Below are positions 1-11,955 of a stretch of DNA of 64,000 bases, piece after piece (positions within the stretch are counted from its first letter, which is position 1; every line of letters begins with the position of its first letter). Location: NCBI RefSeq assembly GCF_000148725.1, contig NZ_GL476319.1, positions 575,690-639,689 of the forward strand, given 5' to 3'. Source of the stretch: Roseibium sp. TrichSKD4 (GTDB taxonomy: Bacteria; Pseudomonadota; Alphaproteobacteria; Rhizobiales; Stappiaceae). The notes under the pieces are model-generated. The model worked only from the letters and a program-made list of their open reading frames with translations, did not search any database and had not been told where the DNA came from. A program made the position numbers and the translations under genes.

Positions 1-581
1 TTTTCTGAATCAATGTCGGAAAACATGCTCGAAAGTGATCCATAGTACTTCCGAAGGTAATAACCTGAGAATTTAAGCGGCTTCGTCGCCCCATTATTTC
101 CAGAAAACTGGGCTTTAACCAGAGAGGGCTCAGCACAAGCAGAGCCTTTGCGATCCAGAACAGTTTCAAATCCATTCCGATCGTACTTAATTATTCCAAT
201 GTTGTTATCATCTGCGACGTTCTTTGCCCCAGACTGCAGACTAGAAGAAACAACAAAAACACCTTTCACAGCTTTTCCAAAAAGACGACCAATCTTTTCA
301 CTAAAGTCATTCACATAGATCTCAGCAATGTTTCCATCATGATTTTTACATTCAAAGACTATCCGAATATGAGGGTCTTTCCTGCCCTTTTTAAAAACTT
401 CAATAACAACGTCCAGATTTACGTTTGCTTTTCGAGCATTACAGTAATAGTTTTTCTTTTTATAAATTTCACACAGTTCTGGAGGATACACTCCAAAAAC
501 AAGCTCACCAGAATCCTTTTGTTCCAAAAGATAATCATAAAAATTATCTTCCAGCTCATTTCCTTTTTGAACCGTATTCAC
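1..581 (-). CDS. Mrr-like restriction endonuclease domain protein, N-terminal part (runs off left edge)
   Basis: The minus strand is open from a GTG at 581 to the window edge, giving the first 193 residues of a longer protein. GAGAG lies five bases before the GTG, and an in-frame TGA closes the frame further upstream. The N-terminus (KGNELEDNFYDYL) resembles the opening helix of Mrr-type nucleases. It is followed by LDVVIEV and then VFECKN, matching the D...(D/E)xK pattern of a PD-(D/E)XK core, and by hydrophobic strands (VKGVFVVSS; IGIIKYD) as in that fold. The stretch is AT-rich compared with the neighbouring genes, hinting at acquired DNA. The C-terminal domains lie outside the window, so the full role (defence nuclease or other DNA-processing protein) cannot be settled. 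The family call rests on motif reading only. Confidence 0.72.
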   Translation of the reverse strand, partial: MNTVQKGNELEDNFYDYLLEQKDSGELVFGVYPPELCEIYKKKNYYCNARKANVNLDVVIEVFKKGRKDPHIRIVFECKNHDGNIAEIYVNDFSEKIGRLFGKAVKGVFVVSSSLQSGAKNVADDNNIGIIKYDRNGFETVLDRKGSACAEPSLVKAQFSGNNGATKPLKFSGYYLRKYYGSLSSMFSDIDSE

Positions 582-742
582 ATCGACTCTCAAACCAAAA
601 AATTTAAAGATTCAGTACAAATACAACCTCAAATTTGATCCATCTCCGCCAACAACACAATACCCCATCCCCAATTCCCCTGATTGTCATTTTTGCCCGG
701 TTTGATAGAAAGTCGCGGCCAGACAAAGGTTGACTGGAAAAA

Positions 743-763
743 GATTGCGTACAGTCGTATACA
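743..763 (-). promoter_or_regulatory. Putative regulatory element shared by both isocitrate dehydrogenase promoters (copy 1)
   Basis: Read on the minus strand this begins TGTATACGACTG and ends CAATC. It matches the element at 17585-17605 at 17 of 21 positions, and every mismatch is a transition. It contains the palindrome GTATAC and lies about 75 bases before the isocitrate dehydrogenase start at 838. A repressor or activator site is inferred; no cognate regulator is evident in the window. Confidence 0.5.
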
Positions 764-831
764 GCTTCGCGATTATGTCGGACGGGCTCTCGAGACACCC
801 GCTTCGACGCCGACTCTGAACAGGGAAATGA

Positions 832-3069
<2,238 letters not shown>

Positions 3070-3096
3070 TCATCAGGCAGCTGGTACGAATTGAAA

Positions 3097-3120
3097 GGGC
3101 GGCCCACATGGCCGCCTTTT
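3097..3120. terminator. Intrinsic terminator between icd and the LysR gene
   Basis: A 7-bp GC stem (GGCGGCC 3098-3104 with GGCCGCC 3110-3116) with a 5-base loop is flanked by AAA on the left and TTTT on the right. It terminates icd on the plus strand. It can also serve the convergent LysR gene, although its minus-strand T-run is short. Confidence 0.85.
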
Positions 3121-3156
3121 CTAAATGGTTCTGAGCCCCAGTTCTGATCGCTTCAC

Positions 3157-4026
3157 TTAAACGACGCTCATGAGCCAATCACGAACTTTGGCTTGCGCAC
3201 TTCCAGATTCAATTCGATCTATGGACAAAAGAACATATTCAGACCCGTCTTTCACAAAACCAAGCGGGGCCGAAAGCAGGCCGTTGTTAATATCATCCTG
3301 CACTTGCCGTTTTGGACCAAGAGCAACGCCCAGCCCTGCGAAAGCTGCTTGCAAGCTGAAATAAAAATGTTCAAACACCTGCCCGTGCTGACACGAAACT
3401 GGATTACCTGTCATCCCGCTCCAGGTCGCCCAAGCATCTGACCGGGATTTGGTATGAAGACGCGGCGCATCTGATCGCACCTGGCCCCTTTCAAAAAATC
3501 GATCCACCAAATCAGAACGACAAACTGGAGCCACTTCTTCGGAAAACAGCGGAACCTGATTCAGCTTATCTGGGATTGCGAAGTCATTGCGCCGTATAGC
3601 GAGGTCAATTCCTTGTCCCAAGTTCACAGGCCCACCGCCCGCCACCAGCTGCAAATCAAAACCGGGGCATAGCCCTGAAAATGCAGAAACTCGCGGTATC
3701 AACCAACGCATCAATAAAGTCGGTTCGCAGGAAAGTACGACACGAGAAGTCGGTAAACGAGATCTGATATTGGCAATAGCTTGATCAATCCGCCCAAATC
3801 CTTCCTCAACCGCATTTAACAACTCTCGTCCATCATCTGTTAGAAAAACACGCCGGCTACGCCGTTCGAAAAGAGCAACGCCCAGATCTTCCTCCAACAG
3901 CCGAACTGACCGGCTGATCGCTCCGTGCGTAAGGCTTAGAGCGTCTGCAGCCTTACTGAAGCTCTCCAGCGAAGCTGCTGCACGAAAACAATTCAAAGAC
4001 GGCAAGGAGGTGATTGGCTGACGCAT
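3157..4026 (-). CDS. LysR-family transcriptional regulator (GcvA-like)
   Basis: The 289-residue protein has an N-terminal winged helix-turn-helix (residues about 8-67, with FSKAADALSLTHGAISRSVR as the HTH) and a C-terminal substrate-binding domain of the LysR type. The HTH sequence and the FERRSRRVFLT wing resemble the GcvA/AmpR branch. The gene is divergent from the LysE-type exporter at 4122, with less than 100 bases between the starts. That is the usual arrangement for a regulator of an amino-acid exporter, so the exporter is the likely target (inference). The inducer is unknown. No domain is missing. Confidence 0.9.
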   Translation of the reverse strand: MRQPITSLPSLNCFRAAASLESFSKAADALSLTHGAISRSVRLLEEDLGVALFERRSRRVFLTDDGRELLNAVEEGFGRIDQAIANIRSRLPTSRVVLSCEPTLLMRWLIPRVSAFSGLCPGFDLQLVAGGGPVNLGQGIDLAIRRNDFAIPDKLNQVPLFSEEVAPVCRSDLVDRFFERGQVRSDAPRLHTKSRSDAWATWSGMTGNPVSCQHGQVFEHFYFSLQAAFAGLGVALGPKRQVQDDINNGLLSAPLGFVKDGSEYVLLSIDRIESGSAQAKVRDWLMSVV

Positions 4027-4121
4027 ATGTCAGTTTTAATCACATGTTCTGTCAAAAGTCATCGTTAGTGGATCAATTCATGAACGGTTATGTAACCCTA
4101 GAAAATGAGGGACATAACAAT

Positions 4122-4733
4122 ATGACCGAATGGCTAGCAGTCGTTACAATTACAATCTTCGCCGTTATCAGCCCCGGACCTGACTTTGCAATGGTTTCCC
4201 GCAACGCGCTTTTGGTGGAAAGGCGCGTGGGGCTTTTGACTGCGCTCGGGATTTCACAAGGTGTGTTTGTCCATGTTGGATACACCTTGCTCGGTATCGG
4301 GCTGCTGATCAAACAATCTCCCGCCCTTTACGAGATATTGAAACTCGTAGGGGCGGCTTATCTCATTTGGCTCGGCGTGCGGATGCTCCAATCAAGCCCG
4401 TACCCATCCCATTTAGAGGAAGACAAGCCAGTTTATAAAAACTGGAAAGCGCTGCGAATAGGCTTCCTGACCAACGCATTAAATCCGAAGACGACCATCT
4501 TTGTGGTCAGCTTGTTTTTGCAAGTGGTGAATCCCAAAACACCTTTGACAATGCAGATCGCTTACGGTGCCTTCATAGCTGGAGCCCATTTGGTCTGGTT
4601 TGCACTTGTTGCACTTTTCTTTTCTCATCCAAAAATCCAGCAAAACCTTCTGGCAAGCCGCAAGTGGATCGATCGGGCCTTTGGCATTGCGCTAATAGGC
4701 TTTGGCATAGGTCTGGCGTTTGCCAATAAATAG
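4122..4733 (+). CDS. LysE/RhtB-family amino-acid exporter
   Basis: The 203-residue inner-membrane protein has about six hydrophobic helices and the family's N-terminal signature (ISPGPDFAMVSRNAL), followed by GxxxG-rich helices and TNALNPKTTIFV. Members export amino acids or analogues such as homoserine lactone, lysine or threonine; the substrate here is unknown. I chose the ATG at 4122 because it opens directly before the first helix and has GAGGG upstream. In-frame codons extend to 4014 but overlap the divergent regulator. It is paired with the LysR gene at 3157-4026, its probable regulator. Confidence in the family is high, in the substrate low. Confidence 0.9.
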   Translation: MTEWLAVVTITIFAVISPGPDFAMVSRNALLVERRVGLLTALGISQGVFVHVGYTLLGIGLLIKQSPALYEILKLVGAAYLIWLGVRMLQSSPYPSHLEEDKPVYKNWKALRIGFLTNALNPKTTIFVVSLFLQVVNPKTPLTMQIAYGAFIAGAHLVWFALVALFFSHPKIQQNLLASRKWIDRAFGIALIGFGIGLAFANK

Positions 4734-4881
4734 CCAAAAGCCACCTTCTCACTATTCCCAGTGTTGGAGAGATCACACACCAAACCTTCACAGCCGATCC
4801 CGTTTTCGTGAAGCCTGATGTAATTTGCCGCAGCGTGACTTATCTCCCGATCTCTTCACAAACATCTTTGGGGTTTTTGAA

Positions 4882-5652
4882 ATGCAATTCGGCATTCTAG
4901 GTCATGTTGCACCGGAGCTGGGCCTCTCCGATTGGATTGATGGAAATGGCAAAACGAAGCCTTTCAGCTTGTCTGATCATGAGGGCAAGGTGCGCATCCT
5001 CTATTTCTTTCAAGCTTGGTGCCCCAGCTGTCACAGCAACGGCTTCCCGGTTTTGAAAGAGCTTTTGGAGCATTATCAAGGTAACCCCGATGTGGTTTTT
5101 GCTTCCGTTCAGAGCGTCTTTGAAGGTTTTGGGGCCAATGGTCCGGAACGGCGACAGGAGATGCTGGAGGACTACGATATCGATTTGCCGATTGCGCAGG
5201 ACGAAGGACAGCGTCCGGACACGATCAAATCCTATCGTACCGGCGGAACGCCTTGGTTCGTGGTGATCTCACGTGATGGGCGCGTTGCTCACAATGACTA
5301 TCGGCTCGGTGTCAGAGCCGGGGTAAAATTGATCGACAGCCTGCTGGATGGCTCAGCATCCGTTCCCTCCCCGCGCGATGATCGCGTGTTGCATGACGAA
5401 AAACGTCAAACTTACCATGTCGAGTTTGCAGGTGGTGGAACCGGACGCATTGAGTATCGCCGCGATGGCCATATCCTGCACCTGCTCCACTCCGAAGTCC
5501 CTGCCTCAATGCGTGGCAAAGGCTTGGGCGGACGCTTGATGGAACGCGTCTTGGAACAAGTGGAGGCAGACAAACGTAAAGTCCGTCCGGTGTGTTCCTA
5601 TACAGCCGCTTATTTGAACAGATACAAGCGATGGGCACATCTATTGGCCTGA
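4882..5652 (+). CDS. Thioredoxin-fold protein fused to a YjdJ-type GNAT domain
   Basis: One uninterrupted frame of 256 residues combines two folds. Residues about 5-155 form a TlpA/peroxiredoxin-like thioredoxin fold: AWCPSC gives a CxxC redox pair at C47/C50, and GGTPWFVV carries the cis-proline. There is no signal peptide, so a cytosolic location is likely. Residues about 165-256 match small YjdJ-like GCN5-related acetyltransferases: HILHLLHSEVP, then the acetyl-CoA loop RGKGLGGRLM, then VCSYTAAYLNRYKRW. I chose the ATG at 4882; a TTG at 4825 is an in-frame alternative. Neither start has a strong ribosome site. A perfect terminator follows. Joint function is unknown. A redox-controlled or redox-related acyl transfer role is only a guess. 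The fusion is not the usual form of either family. Confidence 0.82.
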   Translation: MQFGILGHVAPELGLSDWIDGNGKTKPFSLSDHEGKVRILYFFQAWCPSCHSNGFPVLKELLEHYQGNPDVVFASVQSVFEGFGANGPERRQEMLEDYDIDLPIAQDEGQRPDTIKSYRTGGTPWFVVISRDGRVAHNDYRLGVRAGVKLIDSLLDGSASVPSPRDDRVLHDEKRQTYHVEFAGGGTGRIEYRRDGHILHLLHSEVPASMRGKGLGGRLMERVLEQVEADKRKVRPVCSYTAAYLNRYKRWAHLLA

Positions 5653-5673
5653 CATGTGCGGACATCAAAACCA

Positions 5674-5699
5674 AAAGGGCGGCCAATCGGCCGCCCTTT
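5674..5699. terminator. Bidirectional intrinsic terminator
   Basis: A perfect 11-bp stem (AAAGGGCGGCC with GGCCGCCCTTT) with a 4-base loop lies between the convergent fusion gene (+) and the CbiM-like gene (-). The A and T runs at both ends allow use in either direction. Confidence 0.92.
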
Positions 5700-5721
5700 C
5701 TCAATTCAAAAAGTGCTCTAC

Positions 5722-6405
5722 TCAAGCTGCAGCGCGGTGCAGGCGGTTGGTAAAGAGCGGGCTGTCCGCCAAGGGTGCAAGGGTCTTCGCACCGGCCAGG
5801 ACAGCAAGGTCCAGAAGCGGCTCGCCCAGAACAACCAGCATATAGGCTGCACCAAAAGTGCTGACCGACACCATGTTCTCCGCACCGAACCCCTGGCCGT
5901 AGAACGCCCAGAAAGCAACCCAGGCCACAATACCGCCCTGATAGGTGGTCGAAAGCGCCAGAGCCTGTGCGTAGGATAAGTCCTTGTAGGCTGTCTTGGT
6001 CGGGATGATCTTGTTCGCCAGCAGGCTGACCGCATAGAGCGGAACAATAAGTGTGGTGAGGTTGATGCCATATTGCGGCAGATCGAACGGAGCCACAACC
6101 ACCCCTTGCAGCAGAAGCCCGAGCGCAAGTCCGACAGCTGCCGGGCCCGCGCCCAAAACAAGAAACAGCGTCGAGCCGAGAATGAAGTGAACTTCCGAGA
6201 CACCCACCGGATAGTGCGGCAGTAGTTCAAAGAACGAAAAGACCAGCGCCGTCGCAATCACACTGCGCGCTGTCAGACCAACAATACCACCATCCTGGCG
6301 GAAGGTGTCGAGAAACATTTTGCCAATCAAGCCAGCAGAAACAGCCGCTGTTCCGTAAGACAGCGCCATCTTTGCACCATCGACGATACCCGGTTCAATA
6401 TGCAT
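5722..6405 (-). CDS. CbiM-like energy-coupling-factor transporter permease, cobalamin-riboswitch controlled
   Basis: The 227-residue membrane protein has about six hydrophobic segments. It starts MHIEPGIVDGA, the family form of the CbiM/NikM N-terminus in which the Met-His amino end helps bind Co2+ or Ni2+. CbiM-like GxxFxxEVHFILGST-type sequence (VGVSEVHFILGS) follows. The start at 6405 is fixed by AAGGAG eight bases upstream. A cobalamin riboswitch precedes it, so cobalt uptake for B12 synthesis is the likely role. No CbiN, CbiQ or CbiO partner is seen nearby, so the partner ATPase is encoded elsewhere or the protein acts alone. A 17-nt hairpin (6420-6436) immediately before the ribosome site could mask it. 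Confidence 0.85.
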   Translation of the reverse strand: MHIEPGIVDGAKMALSYGTAAVSAGLIGKMFLDTFRQDGGIVGLTARSVIATALVFSFFELLPHYPVGVSEVHFILGSTLFLVLGAGPAAVGLALGLLLQGVVVAPFDLPQYGINLTTLIVPLYAVSLLANKIIPTKTAYKDLSYAQALALSTTYQGGIVAWVAFWAFYGQGFGAENMVSVSTFGAAYMLVVLGEPLLDLAVLAGAKTLAPLADSPLFTNRLHRAAA

Positions 6406-6477
6406 TTTATTACTCCTTAGCGCACCCACCGTGCGCGAAGTCATTTCAGATTGCCTTCAGAGAAAAGGCGTCGTGTA

Positions 6478-6665
6478 CGGCAGGTCTCCTGGCTCACGGG
6501 TCTTTGCTTTGTCCGCCTTCCCGACCAGATGGTCAGTGGCATGAAGGGCATTGCTTTCCGCTGACAGTTGCGGGGGCAGCCACGGATTTGGTCCCTTTTG
6601 GGTACGCCTCACCGTGTTCCCATTTAATCCGCCGACACGTTTGCTTGGCGGAACCGTAGCGTGAT
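6478..6665 (-). ncRNA. Cobalamin riboswitch
   Basis: Read on the minus strand the leader contains the conserved core CCCCGCAACTGTCAGCGG (around 6560-6580). It ends with the B12 box AGCCAGGAGACCTGCCG at 6478-6494, the two best-conserved marks of AdoCbl riboswitches. It precedes the CbiM-like gene. The expression platform (6406-6477) carries GCGCAC/GTGCGC pairing next to the AAGGAG ribosome site, pointing to translational control. The 5' limit is approximate. Confidence 0.94.
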
Positions 6666-6757
6666 CCTTGCAAGTTTTTAAAACTGCTTGCAAGGCAGAA
6701 TCTGCAAAGCTGTATGCTGGCCTTCTTTCAATTGCCTACAATAGTACAGCTACCGTT

Positions 6758-7585
6758 CTAACTGATCACGAGGTCGACGTGATGGGGCAAAATCGCACGA
6801 GCGCCATCACGGATCATCTGGTTTTCAATCACCCGTCGATATCTCCGCAAACGGTCCTCGGGAAGAGACCGGCTGTCGGCATGCAGGAAGAAATCGAGAA
6901 AACGATAACTCCCCTCACTCTCCGGGTTTTCCTGATATGCGGTGAGATCGATTTCGGCCTTGAGGGTGCCAACTGTATACTCTTGCCCCAGTTCCGACAG
7001 CAGTTGGCGGTACTCCGCCGACATGACCGGATCAAAGCCGCGCTCCGGACGAGTTGTATCCTTGAAAAGCTCGTTCTGCGGTGTGTTAGACGACACCATT
7101 GTCATCAATTTCCCTTCAGGCGCCAACATCTCCATAGCCTTGGAAATCATCGGCCTGACATCTGAAGAATAGTAAGTGACGTGAACTGCTATTATGACAT
7201 CAAAGGTTCCGGCATATTCCGGGCCGAGATCTTCAAATATCCCCTCGCGTAGTTCATAGTTTTCAATACCAGCAGCTGAAAATCGCCTGCGCGCCATGTC
7301 CAGTTCAAATTTGTTGGGATCAACGCCCAGATACTCAACTTCGACATGCTCTTGAAGCAATGCAACAAGCGGTGCATCGAGGATACCGGTCCCCGGCCCT
7401 ATACTGGCGAGCCGCAACCGCTTTAGATCGCAGCAGCGAACTTCCAAAAGGATCATTTCAACCAGGGCCCTTTCCATCAAATGCCCCTGATCTGTGATGT
7501 GACGTCGGAAGTTGAGATGGACATCCATGTAATGTTGGCTCTGGAAATCCAGTGTGATTGATCGCTCACAAATATCGGTGTTCAC
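6758..7585 (-). CDS. Class I SAM-dependent methyltransferase (possibly histamine-N-methyltransferase-like)
   Basis: The 275-residue protein has a Rossmann-type methyltransferase core: motif I LASIGPGTGILDAPL at about residues 58-73, an acidic end of strand 2 (VEYLGVDPNKFEL), and motif IV-like FDVIIAVHVTYY. The arrangement recalls histamine/carnosine N-methyltransferase-like proteins, but the substrate cannot be read from sequence. The gene lies upstream of the riboswitch and is read in the same direction as the CbiM-like gene. The riboswitch gives the latter its own control, so co-regulation is not implied. An ATG at 7585 gives a complete protein. The 293 bases between it and gltS hold only short promoters or leaders that I could not define. 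Confidence 0.78.
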   Translation of the reverse strand: MNTDICERSITLDFQSQHYMDVHLNFRRHITDQGHLMERALVEMILLEVRCCDLKRLRLASIGPGTGILDAPLVALLQEHVEVEYLGVDPNKFELDMARRRFSAAGIENYELREGIFEDLGPEYAGTFDVIIAVHVTYYSSDVRPMISKAMEMLAPEGKLMTMVSSNTPQNELFKDTTRPERGFDPVMSAEYRQLLSELGQEYTVGTLKAEIDLTAYQENPESEGSYRFLDFFLHADSRSLPEDRLRRYRRVIENQMIRDGARAILPHHVDLVIS

Positions 7586-7878
7586 AGCCTTTTAGGCTCC
7601 GGACCAAGTTATCCCGAAGCTCCTTTGTTCATGACATTTTGATTGAGCGCGCGTCCCGTTCGGACGGAAAACTGGCAGTTTGAAGGAGAATTAAGAAATC
7701 GGTTCTGTAGATAATTTTGATAGGCTCAGATGATCACACAGAACTCCTGCCCATAACTCTCGAACTTGGGTACACAGCCTATAGTTTTCCGATTGCGAGC
7801 CATCACAACCTTGAATCCAAATTAAAATGCGGTCAGGTTGCCGACGCTTGGTTTTCTGACAGATTTGCGGATTTTGTA

Positions 7879-9081
7879 ATGCCCATTGAGATCGATGCTT
7901 TTGCCGCCCTGACAATTGGAATTGTCGTCTACCTGTTTGGAATGCACCTCAATCAACGGGTTGCATTTCTTCGGGAGTTCTCCATTCCCGAACCTGTCAG
8001 TAGTGGCCTGCTCACCGCATTCATCATCTTGTGCATCGTTCTCATCACTGGCAGGCAGGTGTCCTTTGACTTGGCAGCCCGTGACGTTCTGCTCGTCTAC
8101 TTTTTCACGACAGTCGGCCTCAACGCTCGCTTTGCCGATCTCGTCAAGGGAGGGCCTCTTCTTGGTATTTTGCTGGTCCTCACCCTTTTGTGCATGGGCC
8201 TGCAAAACCTCGTTGGTATGGTCAACGCGCTGCTCTGGGGGCTACCTGCTGAAGCCGGAGTAATGCTGGGCACCGCTTCCCTGATCGGCGGACACGGAAC
8301 AGCCATTGCCTGGGGCCCGGTGCTTGAGAACGAATACGGAGTGGTTGGCGCAGCAGAATTGGGCATTGCCACAGCCACGATGGGCTTGATTATCGCCAGT
8401 TTGCTGGGTGGGCCAATTGCTCGCTTTCTCATTGAACGCAAGAATTTAAGCCCGGACGACGACAAGACCGCCGATGAAAAGCCGAGCGAAACAGTCAAAA
8501 CGGCACAAGACCCGATCACCAACCCCGGCGTTCTCCGCTCGATCCTCTGGATTCATATCGCCATCGCGATTGGCTACACCGTGCATGGGATTATTCAGGA
8601 AGCTGGCATATTGTTGCCCTTGTTCGTGCCATGCCTGTTGGCCGGAATAGTTCTTTCCAACACACTGCCGAGCATCCTCTCCGGTGTTGAGTGGCCGGCG
8701 CGGTCAGCCTCAATGGCACTTATTCAGGAGTTCAGCCTCAGTGTGTTCCTGGCAATGTCCCTCATGAGCATGCAGCTCTGGACACTTGCCTCCAGCGCAG
8801 GGGTGCTCACCACAACAATCCTGTCACAAGCCTTTGTCGCAACGTTCTTCATTGTTTTCATCGTGTTCCGACTGATGGGCAGCAACTATTTTGCAGGGGC
8901 CCTGTCAGCTGGCTTTGCGGGTTTTGCCCTTGGCGCCACTCCAACGGCTATTGCCAACATGACAGCCGTCACCCAGCGCTACGGCCCCTCTCCGCTGGCG
9001 TTTATCGTCCTGCCACTGGTCTCTGCGTTCTTCGTCGACCTTGCCAATGCAGCAATGATTCAGTGGTTCTTGAGCCTTTAA
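7879..9081 (+). CDS. gltS: Sodium/glutamate symporter GltS
   Basis: The 400-residue multi-pass inner-membrane protein matches the length of GltS (about 401). It has the family N-terminus (LFGMHLNQRVAFLREF then IPEPVSSGLL) and the two re-entrant-loop regions typical of the ESS family (SLIGGHGTAIAWGP in the first half, GFALGATPTAIANM in the second). It imports glutamate with Na+. The ATG at 7879 was chosen because it aligns with the family start; the open frame extends upstream to 7717 without a recognisable protein. An inverted repeat (9091-9101 with 9112-9122) follows the stop but lacks a T-run. Confidence 0.93.
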   Translation: MPIEIDAFAALTIGIVVYLFGMHLNQRVAFLREFSIPEPVSSGLLTAFIILCIVLITGRQVSFDLAARDVLLVYFFTTVGLNARFADLVKGGPLLGILLVLTLLCMGLQNLVGMVNALLWGLPAEAGVMLGTASLIGGHGTAIAWGPVLENEYGVVGAAELGIATATMGLIIASLLGGPIARFLIERKNLSPDDDKTADEKPSETVKTAQDPITNPGVLRSILWIHIAIAIGYTVHGIIQEAGILLPLFVPCLLAGIVLSNTLPSILSGVEWPARSASMALIQEFSLSVFLAMSLMSMQLWTLASSAGVLTTTILSQAFVATFFIVFIVFRLMGSNYFAGALSAGFAGFALGATPTAIANMTAVTQRYGPSPLAFIVLPLVSAFFVDLANAAMIQWFLSL

Positions 9082-9097
9082 GGCTCCTTCGGATCAC

Positions 9098-9415
9098 TCA
9101 ACGTTTGCCGCTTGAGTGATCCCGAACCCATTGCAGATAGCTGTCGCTGCCATTGGGAATCGGCAAGACATAAATCGCGGGTTCATCGTAGCCGTGGTGG
9201 GTCTGGATGATCTTCTCGACTTGATCATAAGACTCATCTGTCGTTTTGAGCATTAGCCGGATCTCGCACTCTTCCTGAACGCTTCCGTCCCAAAAGAAAC
9301 AGCTTTCGATTTCATCCAAATGCGCGCAGGCCACCACTCCAGCCTCGACACAAGCTCGCGCAATAGCCTTGGCTTCCTCGCGGGTTTCGGTTGTGGTGCA
9401 TACGCTTATGATCAT
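9098..9415 (-). CDS. cutA: CutA divalent-cation tolerance protein
   Basis: The 105-residue protein is full length for CutA1, a small trimeric ferredoxin-like-fold protein linked to copper and other divalent-metal tolerance. Family segments are ACVEAGVVACAHLDEI, FFWDGSVQEECEIRL and YDEPAIYVLPI followed by YLQWV. The gene converges with gltS, and its 3' end overlaps an inverted repeat at 9091-9122. It is transcribed alone. Its biochemical role is not firmly known even in model bacteria. Confidence 0.92.
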   Translation of the reverse strand: MIISVCTTTETREEAKAIARACVEAGVVACAHLDEIESCFFWDGSVQEECEIRLMLKTTDESYDQVEKIIQTHHGYDEPAIYVLPIPNGSDSYLQWVRDHSSGKR

Positions 9416-9483
9416 TCCTTCAAGTTCCCCTGTGATCCTGGCAACGTTTTTCTATCTCAGCCATAAACTGTCAAACCAAGTCT

Positions 9484-9523
9484 CAAAAACAAAAACAGCG
9501 CCCCAACTTAGCCGGGACGCTGT
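9484..9523 (-). terminator. Intrinsic terminator of katG
   Basis: ACAGCGCCCC (9495-9504) pairs with GGGACGCTGT (9514-9523) with a short central mismatch. On the minus strand the stem is followed by TTTTTGTTTTTGA, so it ends katG transcription. Confidence 0.88.
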
Positions 9524-9546
9524 AATATTAGGACAAGCCTTAAAGC

Positions 9547-11955
<2,409 letters not shown>

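Noticed and set aside
339-638. Plus-strand frame of 99 codons (and another at 425-607)
   Set aside because: They lie antisense to the minus-strand nuclease-like frame, which has a start, a ribosome site and motifs; the plus frames look like its shadow.
9091-9122. 11-bp inverted repeat between gltS and cutA as an intrinsic terminator
   Set aside because: No T-run on either side and it overlaps the cutA 3' end; kept only as a note in the gltS and cutA entries.
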